Positions 20,303 to 30,289 are shown, numbered from the stretch's first letter. The stretch: DNA of 44,019 nt from Rubrobacter sp. (GCA_016781845.1 JADDPP010000227.1:1-44019); one strand, 5' to 3'. The notes: generated from the sequence alone by a model not told the origin. Numbers and translations are program-made.

Positions 20303-21751
20303 ATGGCTAACTCCCGCGCCTTTATCCAGATACAGCGCGAGCTGCCCCCCCGCCGCCCCGTTGAGGAGCGCGTCCGCGACTGGGGGGAGGTCTACACTCC
20401 CTTCCCCGAGGACAGGCTGAAACAGCAGGCCGCGCGCTGTATGGACTGTGGCATCCCGTTCTGTCACCAGGGCTGTCCCCTGGGCAACCTCATCCCCGAC
20501 TGGAATGACCTCGTCACGCGCGATAAGTGGCGCGAGGTGATAGACCGGCTCCACCTGACGAACAACTTCCCCGAGTTCACCGGCAAGCTCTGCCCTGCCC
20601 CGTGCGAGGACGCCTGCGTGCTTTCCATTAACTCGCAGCCTGTCACCATCAAGCAGGTCGAGTGGAGCATCATAGAGCACGCATACAGGGAGGGCTGGGT
20701 CGTGCCCAAGCCCCCCGTAATGCGCACGGGCAAGAGTGTAGCAATCGTCGGTTCCGGCCCCGCCGGCCTAGCCGCCGCGCAGGAGCTCAACCGCGCGGGC
20801 CACCTTGTTACCGTGTACGAGCGCGACGACCGCATCGGGGGCCTCATTCGCTACGGCATCCCCGACTTCAAGATGGACAAAGCGTGGCTCGACAGGCGCC
20901 TCGCCCAGCTGGAGGGGGAGGGCATTATCTTCCGCCCCAACTCTCATATCGGGGGGAACGTGCCGGTCGAGGAGCTCCGCCGCGGCCACGACGCCATCGT
21001 GCTCGCGCTCGGCGCGCTCAAGCCCCGCGACCTCGCTGTACCCGGCAGGGATCTGGGGGGCATCCACTTCGCGATGGACTACCTGACCCTGCAGAACAGG
21101 CGCAACGCCGGCGACCACATCCCCGAAGCAGAGTTCATCAGCGCGGAGGGCAAGCACGTCATCATCATCGGCGGCGGCGACACCGGCGCGGACTGCCTCG
21201 GCACCGCCCACCGGCAGGGCGCGGCCTCCGTCACCCAGCTTCAGTACCGCCCCGCCCCGCCCCTGGCGCGGACCCCGAACAACCCCTGGCCCGAGTGGGG
21301 CTACGTCCTCCGCACGTCCCCCGCCCACGAGGAGGGCGGCGAGCGTGAGTTCTCCATCTCCACGAAGCAGTTCGTCGGGGAGAACGGCCGCGTTACGGCG
21401 CTCCGGGCAATCCGTACCGAAGTGGAGATGGATGAGAACGCGCGACCAAAGCTGGTCGAGATACCCGGCACGGAGCTGGAGATGCCCGCGCACCTCGTGC
21501 TCATCGCCATCGGCTTCGCGGGACCTGAGACCAACACCGTCGTCCGCGAGCTCGGCCTTGAACTCACCAGGCGCGGCACCCTTGCTGTGGACCCCAGTAC
21601 CAGGATGACGAGCGTCCCCGGCATCTTCGCCGCGGGCGACGCCGAGCGTGGCGCATCTCTCATCGTGAACGTCATCGCCGACGGCCGCAACGCTGCCCAG
21701 AGCGTTGACCGCTACCTCATGGGCTCCACGCAACTGCAGGGTAGCCCATAA
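20303..21751 (+). CDS. gltD: glutamate synthase, small subunit
   Basis: 482-residue NAD(P)H-oxidising FAD subunit that feeds electrons to GltB. N-terminal ferredoxin-like domain with two 4Fe-4S motifs (CMDCGIPFCHQGCPLGN and LCPAPCEDAC), FAD-binding VAIVGSGPAGLAAAQEL, and NAD(P)H-binding HVIIIGGGDTGADCLG, ending in the GIFAAGDAERGASL FAD motif. ATG 20303 was chosen over the longer frame (from 20222) because GGAAGGA lies eight bases upstream and family members begin with a similar SRAFIQIQRE-type segment. It follows gltB after about 107 bases. Confidence 0.96.
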   Translation: MANSRAFIQIQRELPPRRPVEERVRDWGEVYTPFPEDRLKQQAARCMDCGIPFCHQGCPLGNLIPDWNDLVTRDKWREVIDRLHLTNNFPEFTGKLCPAPCEDACVLSINSQPVTIKQVEWSIIEHAYREGWVVPKPPVMRTGKSVAIVGSGPAGLAAAQELNRAGHLVTVYERDDRIGGLIRYGIPDFKMDKAWLDRRLAQLEGEGIIFRPNSHIGGNVPVEELRRGHDAIVLALGALKPRDLAVPGRDLGGIHFAMDYLTLQNRRNAGDHIPEAEFISAEGKHVIIIGGGDTGADCLGTAHRQGAASVTQLQYRPAPPLARTPNNPWPEWGYVLRTSPAHEEGGEREFSISTKQFVGENGRVTALRAIRTEVEMDENARPKLVEIPGTELEMPAHLVLIAIGFAGPETNTVVRELGLELTRRGTLAVDPSTRMTSVPGIFAAGDAERGASLIVNVIADGRNAAQSVDRYLMGSTQLQGSP

Positions 21752-21769
21752 TGAACACTTGCATCGTGA

Positions 21770-21794
21770 GGGCGGCCAACCCAGTGGGTCGCCC
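21770..21794 (+). other. hairpin in the gltD-leuB gap
   Basis: GGGCG (21770-21774) pairs with CGCCC (21790-21794), enclosing ACCC/GGGT with a 3-base loop. No T run follows. The remaining 160-base gap shows no ORF or clear promoter, so leuB may be transcribed from upstream. Confidence 0.3.
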
Positions 21795-21911
21795 CAAAGG
21801 TCACAGCATCGTAAGAAGGTTTGCCAGAGGGTCCCGAAACGTGAACATGATTTCTAAAAGTGGTGTCGAGTCTGGTAGAGGGGACTTTTCGAGCCCCGCC
21901 GGGTGGTGCCG

Positions 21912-23024
21912 ATGACCGCCCCCTACCGCATAGCCGTCATCCCCGGTGACGGCATAGGGCAGGAGGTTGTGCCTGAGGCCGTCAAGGCTCTCAATGCCAT
22001 TGGCGACGCCTGCGGTCATGCCTTCGAGTTCCAGGAGATGCTCGCTGGCTGGGTCGCCATAGACGCCTACGGAACCCCTATCCGCGACGAAGACCTCGAA
22101 GTCTGCAAGCGCTCGCACGCTATCCTTTTCGGCGCGAACGGTGACCCCCGCAGGGACGAGATAAGCGTTCCTGTCCGACCCGAGCGCGCGCTGCTGCGAA
22201 TACGCAAGGAGTTACAGCTCTTCGCGAACCTTCGCCCCGTGCGGGTCACGCCCGAGCTCGCCCCCGTCTCCCCGCTCAAGCAAGACCTCGTGGAGGGGGT
22301 GGACCTCGTCGTCGTGCGAGAGCTTACCGGCGGCATCTATTACGGCGAGCCCTCCCGTCGGTGGCAGGACGAGGACGGCGAGCGGCGCGCCGTAGATACT
22401 CTCCTCTACAGCGAGACCGAGATTCGCCGTATCATCTCGTATGCGTGCGAGCTTGCCCGCACCCGCGGGAGCCACGTCGCAAGCGTGGACAAGGCGAACG
22501 TGCTCTCAAGCTCCCGCCTCTGGCGCGAGATTGCCATGGAGGTCGCCGCCGAGTACCCGGATGTCACCGTGGAGCACGTGCTCGTGGACGCGATGGCGAT
22601 GCTGCTCATCCGTGAGCCAAAGCGCTTCGATGTGATAGTCACCGAGAACATGTTCGGCGACATCCTTACCGATGAGGCGGCGCAGCTCACCGGCTCCATC
22701 GGGCTGCTCCCTTCCGCGAGCCTCGGCGCGGAGTCGAACGAGGCCGGGCATCGGCTTGGATTCTACGAGCCTATCCACGGCTCCGCTCCCGACATCGCGG
22801 GTAAGGGCATCGCCAACCCTACCGCCGCCATCCTCAGCGCCGCTCTCCTGCTTCGCAACTCGCTCGGCCTGGAGAAGGAGGCGGCCATAGTCGAGTCCGC
22901 CGTCGCCCGCGCCCTGCGAGAGAGGAAAGCCACCGCCGACATCGTGCGCGATGGCCCCGCTCTCACAACCACCCAGATGGGTGACGTTATTGCGGCCCAC
23001 ATAAAGGAGGCCGCGGCAGCGTAG
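21912..23024 (+). CDS. leuB: 3-isopropylmalate dehydrogenase
   Basis: NAD-dependent beta-decarboxylating dehydrogenase for the third leucine step, and very probably for 3-methylmalate on the citramalate route. 370 residues. Motifs: IAVIPGDGIGQEVVPEAV at the N terminus, substrate arginines in RPERALLRIRKEL and LRPVRV, VRELTGGIYYGEPS, the metal site VTENMFGDILTDEA, and the NAD-binding YEPIHGSAPDIAGKGIANP. ATG 21912 fits the family start; GTG 21903 is an alternative and neither has a strong ribosome site. It is detached from leuACD by ilvE-gltBD. Confidence 0.95.
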   Translation: MTAPYRIAVIPGDGIGQEVVPEAVKALNAIGDACGHAFEFQEMLAGWVAIDAYGTPIRDEDLEVCKRSHAILFGANGDPRRDEISVPVRPERALLRIRKELQLFANLRPVRVTPELAPVSPLKQDLVEGVDLVVVRELTGGIYYGEPSRRWQDEDGERRAVDTLLYSETEIRRIISYACELARTRGSHVASVDKANVLSSSRLWREIAMEVAAEYPDVTVEHVLVDAMAMLLIREPKRFDVIVTENMFGDILTDEAAQLTGSIGLLPSASLGAESNEAGHRLGFYEPIHGSAPDIAGKGIANPTAAILSAALLLRNSLGLEKEAAIVESAVARALRERKATADIVRDGPALTTTQMGDVIAAHIKEAAAA

Positions 23025-23055
23025 CGGCGTAGGTTGTCACTCACCGCTGCTCCCT

Positions 23056-23087
23056 TGTCGCTCGGAGCGCGGCGAAGAATCTAATCG
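23056..23087. repeat. REP-like half element
   Basis: GTCGCTCGGAGCGCGGCGAA followed by GAATCT resembles one arm of the palindrome at 3577-3706 (GTCRTTCCGAGC...GAATC type). It sits in the leuB-cimA gap (23025-23144), where nothing else was recognised. Confidence 0.4.
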
Positions 23088-23144
23088 CTCACAGCTTGTA
23101 TACCACTTCAACCGGCAGCACCAAGGCGTTTGGACGGAACCTGT

Positions 23145-24722
<1,578 letters not shown>

Positions 24723-24787
24723 GGCTGGCGACCACCAGGCTCTCATGGACAGCTGCAGTCACAACAGTAGATTCTTGGGATGCCCAA

Positions 24788-24809
24788 GGCATAGCACGCT
24801 ACGCCTCTA
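24788..24809. repeat. palindrome after cimA
   Basis: GGCATAGCACGCTACGCC followed by TCTA is an imperfect palindrome closely matching 12122-12142. It lies between cimA and the promoter of the next operon and might end the long transcript, though there is no T run. Confidence 0.45.
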
Positions 24810-24869
24810 TAGGATTGAGGCACACCGCCACACCCTCGGCTCGTGTCAGAATTATCAGTGCCGAAAGCC

Positions 24870-24899
24870 TTGACACGCTTCGCCGCCGCCTGCTAGACT
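24870..24899 (+). promoter_or_regulatory. sigma70-type promoter of the homocitrate synthase operon
   Basis: TTGACA (24870-24875), an 18-base spacer and TAGACT (24894-24899, 4 of 6), directly before the T-box leader. It separates this operon from the branched-chain block. Confidence 0.72.
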
Positions 24900-24904
24900 C
24901 ACCG

Positions 24905-25241
24905 TAACAACCAAACAGCGCATCGGCGTTGACGGGGAAGAGTAACCGGGACGTAAGAGTACAGAGAACCGCGGAAGCTGAGAAGCGGGACTCCGAACCC
25001 CGGCCAAAAAGCCCCCCGAGCCGCGGACCGAAACTCGATAAGCCGTCAGGCTTAGGCGTCAGTAGGCTCCGCCGGAGTCAGCCTCCGTTACAAGGGCTGG
25101 AGTATCAAGCCTAACCGCATCGGCGGCGCGGGCGGCGTACTTCAAGAGGTCGCCATCGTGAGATGGCGGCGAAGTGGGGTGGTACCACGAGCGTCAGGCT
25201 CTCGTCCCCAGCGCGATCGCTGGGCGGGCGAGGGTCTTTTT
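24905..25241 (+). promoter_or_regulatory. T-box leader, lysine specifier (AAA/AAG)
   Basis: Second T-box. Stem I pairs CGGGG (24933-24937) with CCCCCCG (25012-25018) and CCGGG (24946-24950) with CCCGG (24999-25003). The loop between has AAGAGTAA on the 5' side (AGTA motif) and CCAAAAAG on the 3' side. Aligned with the leucine T-box, where the specifier ends one G before the C run, the specifier is AAA at 25008-25010 (or AAG one base on), both lysine codons. The T-box proper is GAAGTGGGGTGGTACCACGA (25171-25190), followed by a terminator. Lysine starvation should switch on the downstream aminoadipate-pathway genes. The CCC at 24998-25000 was considered as specifier but is needed for the stem. 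Confidence 0.88.
25199..25241 (+). terminator. T-box terminator
   Basis: Long hairpin: CTCTCG...CCCAGCG pairs with CGCTGGG...CGAGGG, followed by TCTTTTTG. It is the OFF structure of the lysine T-box. Confidence 0.88.
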
Positions 25242-25307
25242 GTTGTCCCCAAAGCGTCACGCGCGGAGCCTGTGTGCTGGATACATTGGTGAAGGGGGAC
25301 AGAGGAC

Positions 25308-26465
25308 ATGCCACTCCGTGACTTTGCGATAGTTGACTCCACCTTGCGTGAGGGCGAGCAGTTCGCCCGCGCGCACTTCACCACAGCGCAGAAACGCGAG
25401 CTCGCCCTCGCGCTGGATGGCTTCGGCGTGGAGTACGTCGAGATGACCAACCCTGCCGCATCGCCCGCTTCGTTCGAGGACGCGCGCATGGTGGCGGGAC
25501 TCGGGCTGCGGGCCCAGGTACTTGTCCACTGTCGCTGCAACCTCGCGGACGCGGAGCGGGCTGTCGCGACAGGCGCGCAGGGTGTGAACGTCCTCTTCGG
25601 CACCTCCCGGCAGCTCCGACAGCACTCTCACGGCCGATCCATCGAGCAGATCGTCGAGGCCGCTCGACAGGTGATCGGCTACCTGCAGTCCCAGGGCGTC
25701 GAGACACGCTTCTCGTGCGAGGACGCCTTCCGCACCCCGCTCGACACTCTGCTGGAGGTGTACGGGGCCGTGGACGCGCTAGGCGTTGACCGCGTGGGCA
25801 TAGCGGACACGGTGGGCGTCGCGGACCCGCAGGGCGTGCGCGAGGTGGTCGGGGCCGTGCGGGCCACGGTCCGGTCAGGAATCGAGTTCCACGGTCACAA
25901 CGATAGCGGCTGCGCCATCGCGAACGCATACGCCGCGCTTCAGGCGGGCGCCACCCACATTGACACTACCATCCTCGGCATAGGTGAGCGCAACGGCATT
26001 ACGCCGCTCGGCGGCCTCATCGCCCGGCTGTATGCCACGGACCGGGAGCTTGTGCGGCGCTACGACCTGCCGCGCCTGCAGCATCTCGACCGCCGAGTCT
26101 CCGAGATGACCGGCGTGCCGATCCCGTTCAACAACTACGTCACCGGTGAGACCGCCTTCTCCCACAAGGCAGGACTCCACACCAAGGCGGTGCTTTCCGA
26201 CCCCTCCAGCTACGAGGCGCTCGACCCAGCCGACTTCGGGCTGGAACGCCGGCTGGATCTGGGCCACCGCCTCACCGGCTGGAACGCCGTGGCCCACCGC
26301 GCGGCGTCGCTTGGGCTGACCCTGGACGAGTGCCAGGCACGCGCCGCGACTACCGAGATAAAGCGCCTTGCCGACCACGGACCCCTGAGCCCGGAGCGCG
26401 TGGACGAGGTGCTCCTGAGCTGGACAAACGTAGCACACCAAGGAGGACGCACATGGGCACTATGA
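25308..26465 (+). CDS. hcs: homocitrate synthase (aminoadipate lysine route)
   Basis: 385-residue DRE-TIM synthase condensing acetyl-CoA with 2-oxoglutarate. It matches the Thermus-type homocitrate synthase pattern along its length: DFAIVDSTLREGEQFARAHF, VLFGTSRQLR, the metal-binding EFHGHNDSGCAIANAY, and TTILGIGERNGITPLGG. It lacks the LeuA/CimA C-terminal regulatory domain, as expected for this type. A Re-citrate synthase or isopropylmalate synthase assignment is less likely because the leader T-box reads lysine and homoaconitase genes follow. Lysine feedback on the enzyme is known in relatives but cannot be judged here. Confidence 0.88.
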   Translation: MPLRDFAIVDSTLREGEQFARAHFTTAQKRELALALDGFGVEYVEMTNPAASPASFEDARMVAGLGLRAQVLVHCRCNLADAERAVATGAQGVNVLFGTSRQLRQHSHGRSIEQIVEAARQVIGYLQSQGVETRFSCEDAFRTPLDTLLEVYGAVDALGVDRVGIADTVGVADPQGVREVVGAVRATVRSGIEFHGHNDSGCAIANAYAALQAGATHIDTTILGIGERNGITPLGGLIARLYATDRELVRRYDLPRLQHLDRRVSEMTGVPIPFNNYVTGETAFSHKAGLHTKAVLSDPSSYEALDPADFGLERRLDLGHRLTGWNAVAHRAASLGLTLDECQARAATTEIKRLADHGPLSPERVDEVLLSWTNVAHQGGRTWAL

Positions 26466-27694
26466 GTGAAGAGATCCTCAGCCGCAAGCTGGGGCGCGAG
26501 GTACGCGCGGGCGAGATCGTCATCGTGCCAGTAGACTACGTGATGGCGCATGACCAGACCGCGCCGCTCGCCATCGAGAGCTTCCGGCGGCTGGGCATGC
26601 CGCTCTTCGACCCCCAGCGCACGATCATCGTGTTCGATCACATCATCCCTGCCGCGACCGTGCAGGCGGCGACCCTGCAGCGCGGTATCCGCAACTGGAT
26701 GTCCGAGGAGCGTGTCGGCAACTTCCTTCAGGAGGGCATCTGCCACCAGGTGCTCGTCGAGCGAGGCTTTGTCACTCCCGGCGCGGTGGTCGTCGGCGCG
26801 GACTCACATACCTGCACGTACGGCGCGCTCGGCGCGTTCGGCACCGGCATGGGCTCCACCGATATAGCCGTGGCGCTCGCGACTGGCAAGACGTGGCTGC
26901 GGGTGCCCGAGACGATCCGCTTCGAGCTGTCCGGCCAGCTGGGGCCGCATGTCTACGCGAAGGACCTGGCGCTCGCGATGTGTGGCGCTATAGGCGTGGA
27001 CGGTGCGAACTACCACGCGGTCGAGTACGGCGGCTCCGCCGTCCGCGCGATGAGCATCTCCGAGCGGATGACGCTCGCGAACATGGCTATCGAGATGGGC
27101 GGCAAGACTGGTCTCGTCGAGCCGGATGAGGTGGTGGACGAGTACCTCGCGGGCCGCGCCCGTGAAGAGTACGAGCCCGTGCTCCCTCGAAACCCCCGCT
27201 ACAGTCGCGTCGTCGAGATTGATGCCTCCAGCCTCGAGCCGATGGTAGCCCTCCCGCCCGACCCGGAGCATCTCGCCCCCGCCCACGAGCTTCAGGACCT
27301 CCCGATAGACCAGGTTTTTATCGGCACCTGCACCAACGGACGGCTCGACGACCTGGAGATCGCGGCGAGCGTCCTGCGCGGCCACACAATCAGCCCCCGC
27401 ACCCGCATGGTCGTGACTCCTGCGTCCAGGCAGGTACTGCTGAGCGCCATGGAGCGTGGCTACATCCAGACGTTCGTTGAGGCAGGAGCAACTGTCACAA
27501 ACCCCGGCTGCGGTCCGTGCATCGGGCGTCACCAGGGCGTGCTCGCTGCCGGGGAGCGGGCCGTCACCACTCAGAACCGCAACTTCCCTGGACGCATGGG
27601 CGACCCCACCGCGGAGATATACCTCGCGAGTCCCGCGACCGCGGCGGCGTCCGCAATCACGGGCTACATAACTGATCCAAGGAGGCTGAGCTGA
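26453..27694 (+). CDS. lysT: homoaconitase, large subunit
   Basis: 413-residue aconitase-family subunit, with the small subunit converting homocitrate to homoisocitrate. Cluster cysteines are Cys293 (GTCTNGRLDD), Cys353 and Cys356 (GCGPCIGRHQG); VVGADSHTCTYGALGAFGTGMGSTD is typical of the short LeuC/LysT group. On sequence alone it could be called LeuC, but a full leuCD pair exists at 12212-14217 and this copy is behind a lysine T-box. ATG 26453 has AGGAGG six bases upstream and overlaps hcs by 13 bases; ATG 26462 gives a four-base overlap. Confidence 0.85.
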   Translation: MGTMSEEILSRKLGREVRAGEIVIVPVDYVMAHDQTAPLAIESFRRLGMPLFDPQRTIIVFDHIIPAATVQAATLQRGIRNWMSEERVGNFLQEGICHQVLVERGFVTPGAVVVGADSHTCTYGALGAFGTGMGSTDIAVALATGKTWLRVPETIRFELSGQLGPHVYAKDLALAMCGAIGVDGANYHAVEYGGSAVRAMSISERMTLANMAIEMGGKTGLVEPDEVVDEYLAGRAREEYEPVLPRNPRYSRVVEIDASSLEPMVALPPDPEHLAPAHELQDLPIDQVFIGTCTNGRLDDLEIAASVLRGHTISPRTRMVVTPASRQVLLSAMERGYIQTFVEAGATVTNPGCGPCIGRHQGVLAAGERAVTTQNRNFPGRMGDPTAEIYLASPATAAASAITGYITDPRRLS

Positions 27695-28173
27695 TGAGCA
27701 GGATATGGAAGGTCGGCGACAACATCTCCACCGACGAGATAATCCCCGGGCGCTACAACGTAACCACCGACCGCGAGCAGCTCGCGAAGGCGGCGTTCAT
27801 AGAGTACCGGCCAGATTACGCTCCGAACGTTCGGCCTGGCGACGTGGTCGTCGCGGGCCGCAACTTCGGCATGGGCTCCTCGCGCGAGCACGCACCCATC
27901 TCACTGCAGGCGTCCGGCATCCAGGCGATAGTTGCGCGCTCCTTCGCCCGCATCTTCTACCGAAACGCAATCAACATCGGCCTGCCGATCCTTGTCTGCG
28001 ACGAGCTGCACGGGGCGGTAGAGGACGGAGGCGCACTGCATCTGGCTCTCGCCTCGGGCCGCATCGAGCTTACGGACGGCCGGGTCTTCCACGTGGAGCC
28101 ACTGCCCGAGTTCGTGCTCCAGATAGTCCAGGCCGGTGGCATCATCCCGTTCGTCCAGGCTGGCCGCTTGTAG
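27694..28173 (+). CDS. lysU: homoaconitase, small subunit
   Basis: 159-residue swivelling-domain subunit. The N terminus is VGDNISTDEIIPGRYNVTTD, followed by GRNFGMGSSREHAPISLQ and SFARIFYRNAINIGLPIL. The loop after PGRY (NVTTD) lies where substrate specificity between isopropylmalate and homocitrate is set in this family; the exact preference cannot be deduced by eye. Its ATG shares a base with the lysT stop (TGATG), so the two subunits are translationally coupled. It is the last gene of the operon. Confidence 0.85.
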   Translation: MSRIWKVGDNISTDEIIPGRYNVTTDREQLAKAAFIEYRPDYAPNVRPGDVVVAGRNFGMGSSREHAPISLQASGIQAIVARSFARIFYRNAINIGLPILVCDELHGAVEDGGALHLALASGRIELTDGRVFHVEPLPEFVLQIVQAGGIIPFVQAGRL

Positions 28174-28200
28174 GAGGGGTGTTCAACCGAACGCCCCTAC
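28170..28200. terminator. bidirectional terminator hairpin, lysU/proline dehydrogenase
   Basis: GTAGGAGGGGTGTTC (28170-28184) pairs with GAACGCCCCTAC (28189-28200) around an AACC loop, with one bulged region. It occupies the whole gap between two convergent genes. The GTAGG...CCCCTAC form relates it to the other intergenic palindromes of the window. There is no strong T run on either side. Confidence 0.5.
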
Positions 28201-28205
28201 AAGCT

Positions 28206-29156
28206 CTACGCCGTTCCTGTGCCCGGCTGGGCGGGCAGATTACGGCGTTCGCGTAGGACGTTGCGGAGCAGGAACGCGAGGTTCGCCGGGCGCTCGGCCA
28301 GGCGGCGCATGAAGTACGGGTACCACTCCGTCCCGAACGGCACATAGCAGCGCATGTTGTATCCCTCGGCGGCGAGACTCTCCTGCAGGTCTCGCCGCAC
28401 CCCGTACAACATCTGGAACTCCCACGCCGAGTTCGGTATGTCGTGCTCCCGGACGTACCGGCGAGCGTGGGCAATCATCGCGGGGTCGTGCGTGGCTATC
28501 GCAGGATAGTTGCCGTCCGACAGCAGCCGCTCCATCAGCAGGATGTAGTTCGCGTCCACGTCCTCCTTGCGCTGGTACGCCACGTCCGCCGGCTCCAGGT
28601 ACGCGCCCTTGCACAGCCGCACCCGCGCGCCCTCCGCAATGAGGTCCTCGATGTCCTGCGCCGAGCGGTAAAGATAGCTCTGTATCACTACACCGAAGTT
28701 TGAGAACTCGGGGCGCAGACTACGGTACATGTCGAGCGTGCGCTGTGTGTACGCGCTGCTCTCCATATCGAAGCGCACGAACACACCGTACTCCTCGGCT
28801 CGGCTCAGGATACGCTGCAGGTTCTGCCGGCAAAGCTCTTCGTCCACGTCCAACCCCAACTGGGTGAGCTTCAGCGAGATGTGGGAGGGTAGACCGGAGC
28901 GGCGGATGTCCTCCAGCAGCTCAAGGTAGCTCTCCACCGACGCCTCCGCAGCGCGTAGGTCCGTCACGCTCTCACCTAGCAGGTCGAGCGTGGACTGCAC
29001 GCCCTGGCTCTGTAGCTCCCGCACTGCCTTGAGAGCACTCTCCGCCGACTCACCTGCGACGAAGCGCCACGCGAACGCCCGCGTCACCCTGTATCGCGTT
29101 ATTAGCCGCCGCACCCAGCGCTGGTTCGAGCCGAAGAGCAACAAACGTCTGAACAT
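28206..29156 (-). CDS. proline dehydrogenase
   Basis: 316-residue FAD enzyme oxidising proline to pyrroline-5-carboxylate, the first step of proline catabolism. It is a monofunctional TIM-barrel form without the PutA aldehyde dehydrogenase domain. Recognisable segments: SLKLTQLGLDVDEELC, FVRFDMESSAYTQRTLDMY, VRLCKGAYLEPADVAYQRKEDVD (split here between two strands), IATHDP, WEFQMLYGVR and the C-terminal YVPFGTEWYPYFMRRLAERP. A ferredoxin gene lies 27 bases upstream on the same strand, so they are probably co-transcribed. Confidence 0.93.
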   Translation of the reverse strand: MFRRLLLFGSNQRWVRRLITRYRVTRAFAWRFVAGESAESALKAVRELQSQGVQSTLDLLGESVTDLRAAEASVESYLELLEDIRRSGLPSHISLKLTQLGLDVDEELCRQNLQRILSRAEEYGVFVRFDMESSAYTQRTLDMYRSLRPEFSNFGVVIQSYLYRSAQDIEDLIAEGARVRLCKGAYLEPADVAYQRKEDVDANYILLMERLLSDGNYPAIATHDPAMIAHARRYVREHDIPNSAWEFQMLYGVRRDLQESLAAEGYNMRCYVPFGTEWYPYFMRRLAERPANLAFLLRNVLRERRNLPAQPGTGTA

Positions 29157-29183
29157 CTGTGGGGAACCCCCTGCGGCGACCGT

Positions 29184-29426
29184 CTACTGCTTGAAGTAGT
29201 CGGCGTTTATCTCCACGTACTGCGACCACTGCTCCGGCACAGAGTCCTCAGGGAAGATAGCGCTTACAGGACACTCTGGCTCGCACGCCCCACAGTCTAT
29301 GCACTCGTCAGGATGAATGTAGAACTGCTGGGCATCATCGTCACTGTAGATGCAGTCAACCGGGCATACCTCGACACAGCTTGCGTCCTTGACTCCTATG
29401 CACGGCTCCGCGATTACGTATGGCAC
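29184..29426 (-). CDS. 7Fe ferredoxin
   Basis: 80-residue small electron carrier with two clusters. Cys9-x7-Cys17-x3-Cys21-Pro is the pattern of a 3Fe-4S site, and Cys25 with Cys42, Cys45, Cys48 and Cys52 supplies the 4Fe-4S site and the remaining ligand. The protein is acidic, as usual for bacterial ferredoxins of this type. The GTG start has AGAGG nine bases upstream. It precedes proline dehydrogenase by 27 bases and may accept its electrons, but that link is only positional. Confidence 0.92.
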   Translation of the reverse strand: MPYVIAEPCIGVKDASCVEVCPVDCIYSDDDAQQFYIHPDECIDCGACEPECPVSAIFPEDSVPEQWSQYVEINADYFKQ

Positions 29427-29473
29427 TTGGATTACCTCTTCTTCCAGGTAGTCGTGATACTATGGTTGCAGTA

Positions 29474-29502
29474 CGTATCGGTAGCAATTGATGCATTGTC
29501 AA
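29474..29502 (-). promoter_or_regulatory. promoter for ferredoxin-proline dehydrogenase
   Basis: On the minus strand a perfect TTGACA (29502-29497) is followed after 17 bases by GATACG (29479-29474), a weak -10. The start would be near 29467, about 40 bases before the ferredoxin GTG. Confidence 0.5.
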
Positions 29503-29518
29503 GCACATAGCGTGCCTG

Positions 29519-30289
29519 CTACAGGTGCTCCCTCAGCCAGCCCACGGTGCGCTCTATCAGCCGCCGTTCCCACGCTACGCTCGAGAACACGTGGTCCGCC
29601 CCCTCGATGAGCTCCAGCTCCGCGCGGTTTCCGAGTGCTGCTTTGTAGCGGTGGGCGTGCTCAACGGGCACGAGCGCGTCCGCTGACCCGTGAGCGACGA
29701 GCACCGGGCCTCCGTACGACGCGAGCTCTGCCACGGGGTTGGCCACCATCGCCTGCTGGATGAGGGTGGCGCCCACCTCCAGTCCGCCGTGATCGGTGTA
29801 GCCCAGGTTCATCACGGCGTGCGCCTGCTCCGGCGTCGCTCGTGCCTGGAACAACTCACCGAGGTGCGCTACGGGGGCCCACAGCACGAGGGAGCGCACA
29901 CTCGGGTTCGACCCTGCCGCGAATGCCGCAATCAACCCACCGAGGCTCAGCCCAATCAAGCCCAGGCGGTTGGGGTCCACCTCTGACTGCCTGGCCAGAA
30001 ACTGGAGACCCACGTTCGTGTCATCCACTTCGGTCGCGATGGATACATCCCGGAACGAACCCTCGCTGTCGCCGCTGCCGCGGAAGTCGAAGCGCAGCGC
30101 GGCGGTGCCGGACGACGCCAGAGCGCGGGCCGTCTTTGTGAAGAGGGCGTGCGGCTCGACGTGGTTGCCCCCAAACCCGTGGAGTAAGGCGACCGCGGGG
30201 TGCGGCCCGGCGCCCTCAGGCACGTGCAGGAACCCATACAGCTTCTGCCCGTGGTTCTCGAACGCTATCTGTCGCTCCATGTAGCCCAA
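29519..30289 (-). CDS. alpha/beta hydrolase
   Basis: 256-residue serine hydrolase. HGFGG forms the oxyanion region, the nucleophile Ser is in GLSLGG, the acid is probably the Asp of HGSADALVP and the His lies in GADHVF. No signal peptide. Domain type is the esterase/dienelactone-hydrolase-like group with a cap region around residues 135-190; substrate unknown. A TTG start at 30289 was preferred because GGAGG lies six bases upstream; ATG 30280 is 15 bases from it. Confidence 0.85.
   Translation of the reverse strand: MGYMERQIAFENHGQKLYGFLHVPEGAGPHPAVALLHGFGGNHVEPHALFTKTARALASSGTAALRFDFRGSGDSEGSFRDVSIATEVDDTNVGLQFLARQSEVDPNRLGLIGLSLGGLIAAFAAGSNPSVRSLVLWAPVAHLGELFQARATPEQAHAVMNLGYTDHGGLEVGATLIQQAMVANPVAELASYGGPVLVAHGSADALVPVEHAHRYKAALGNRAELELIEGADHVFSSVAWERRLIERTVGWLREHL

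Noticed and set aside
24998-25000. CCC (Pro) as the specifier codon of the second T-box, by analogy with the GAA-NNN pattern
   Set aside because: These bases are needed to pair with CCGGG at 24946-24950; the loop opposite AGTA contains AAAAAG, which fits lysine and the downstream genes.
26453-28173. Second leuCD pair
   Set aside because: The short LysT/LysU-type lengths, the adjacent homocitrate synthase and the lysine T-box favour homoaconitase.
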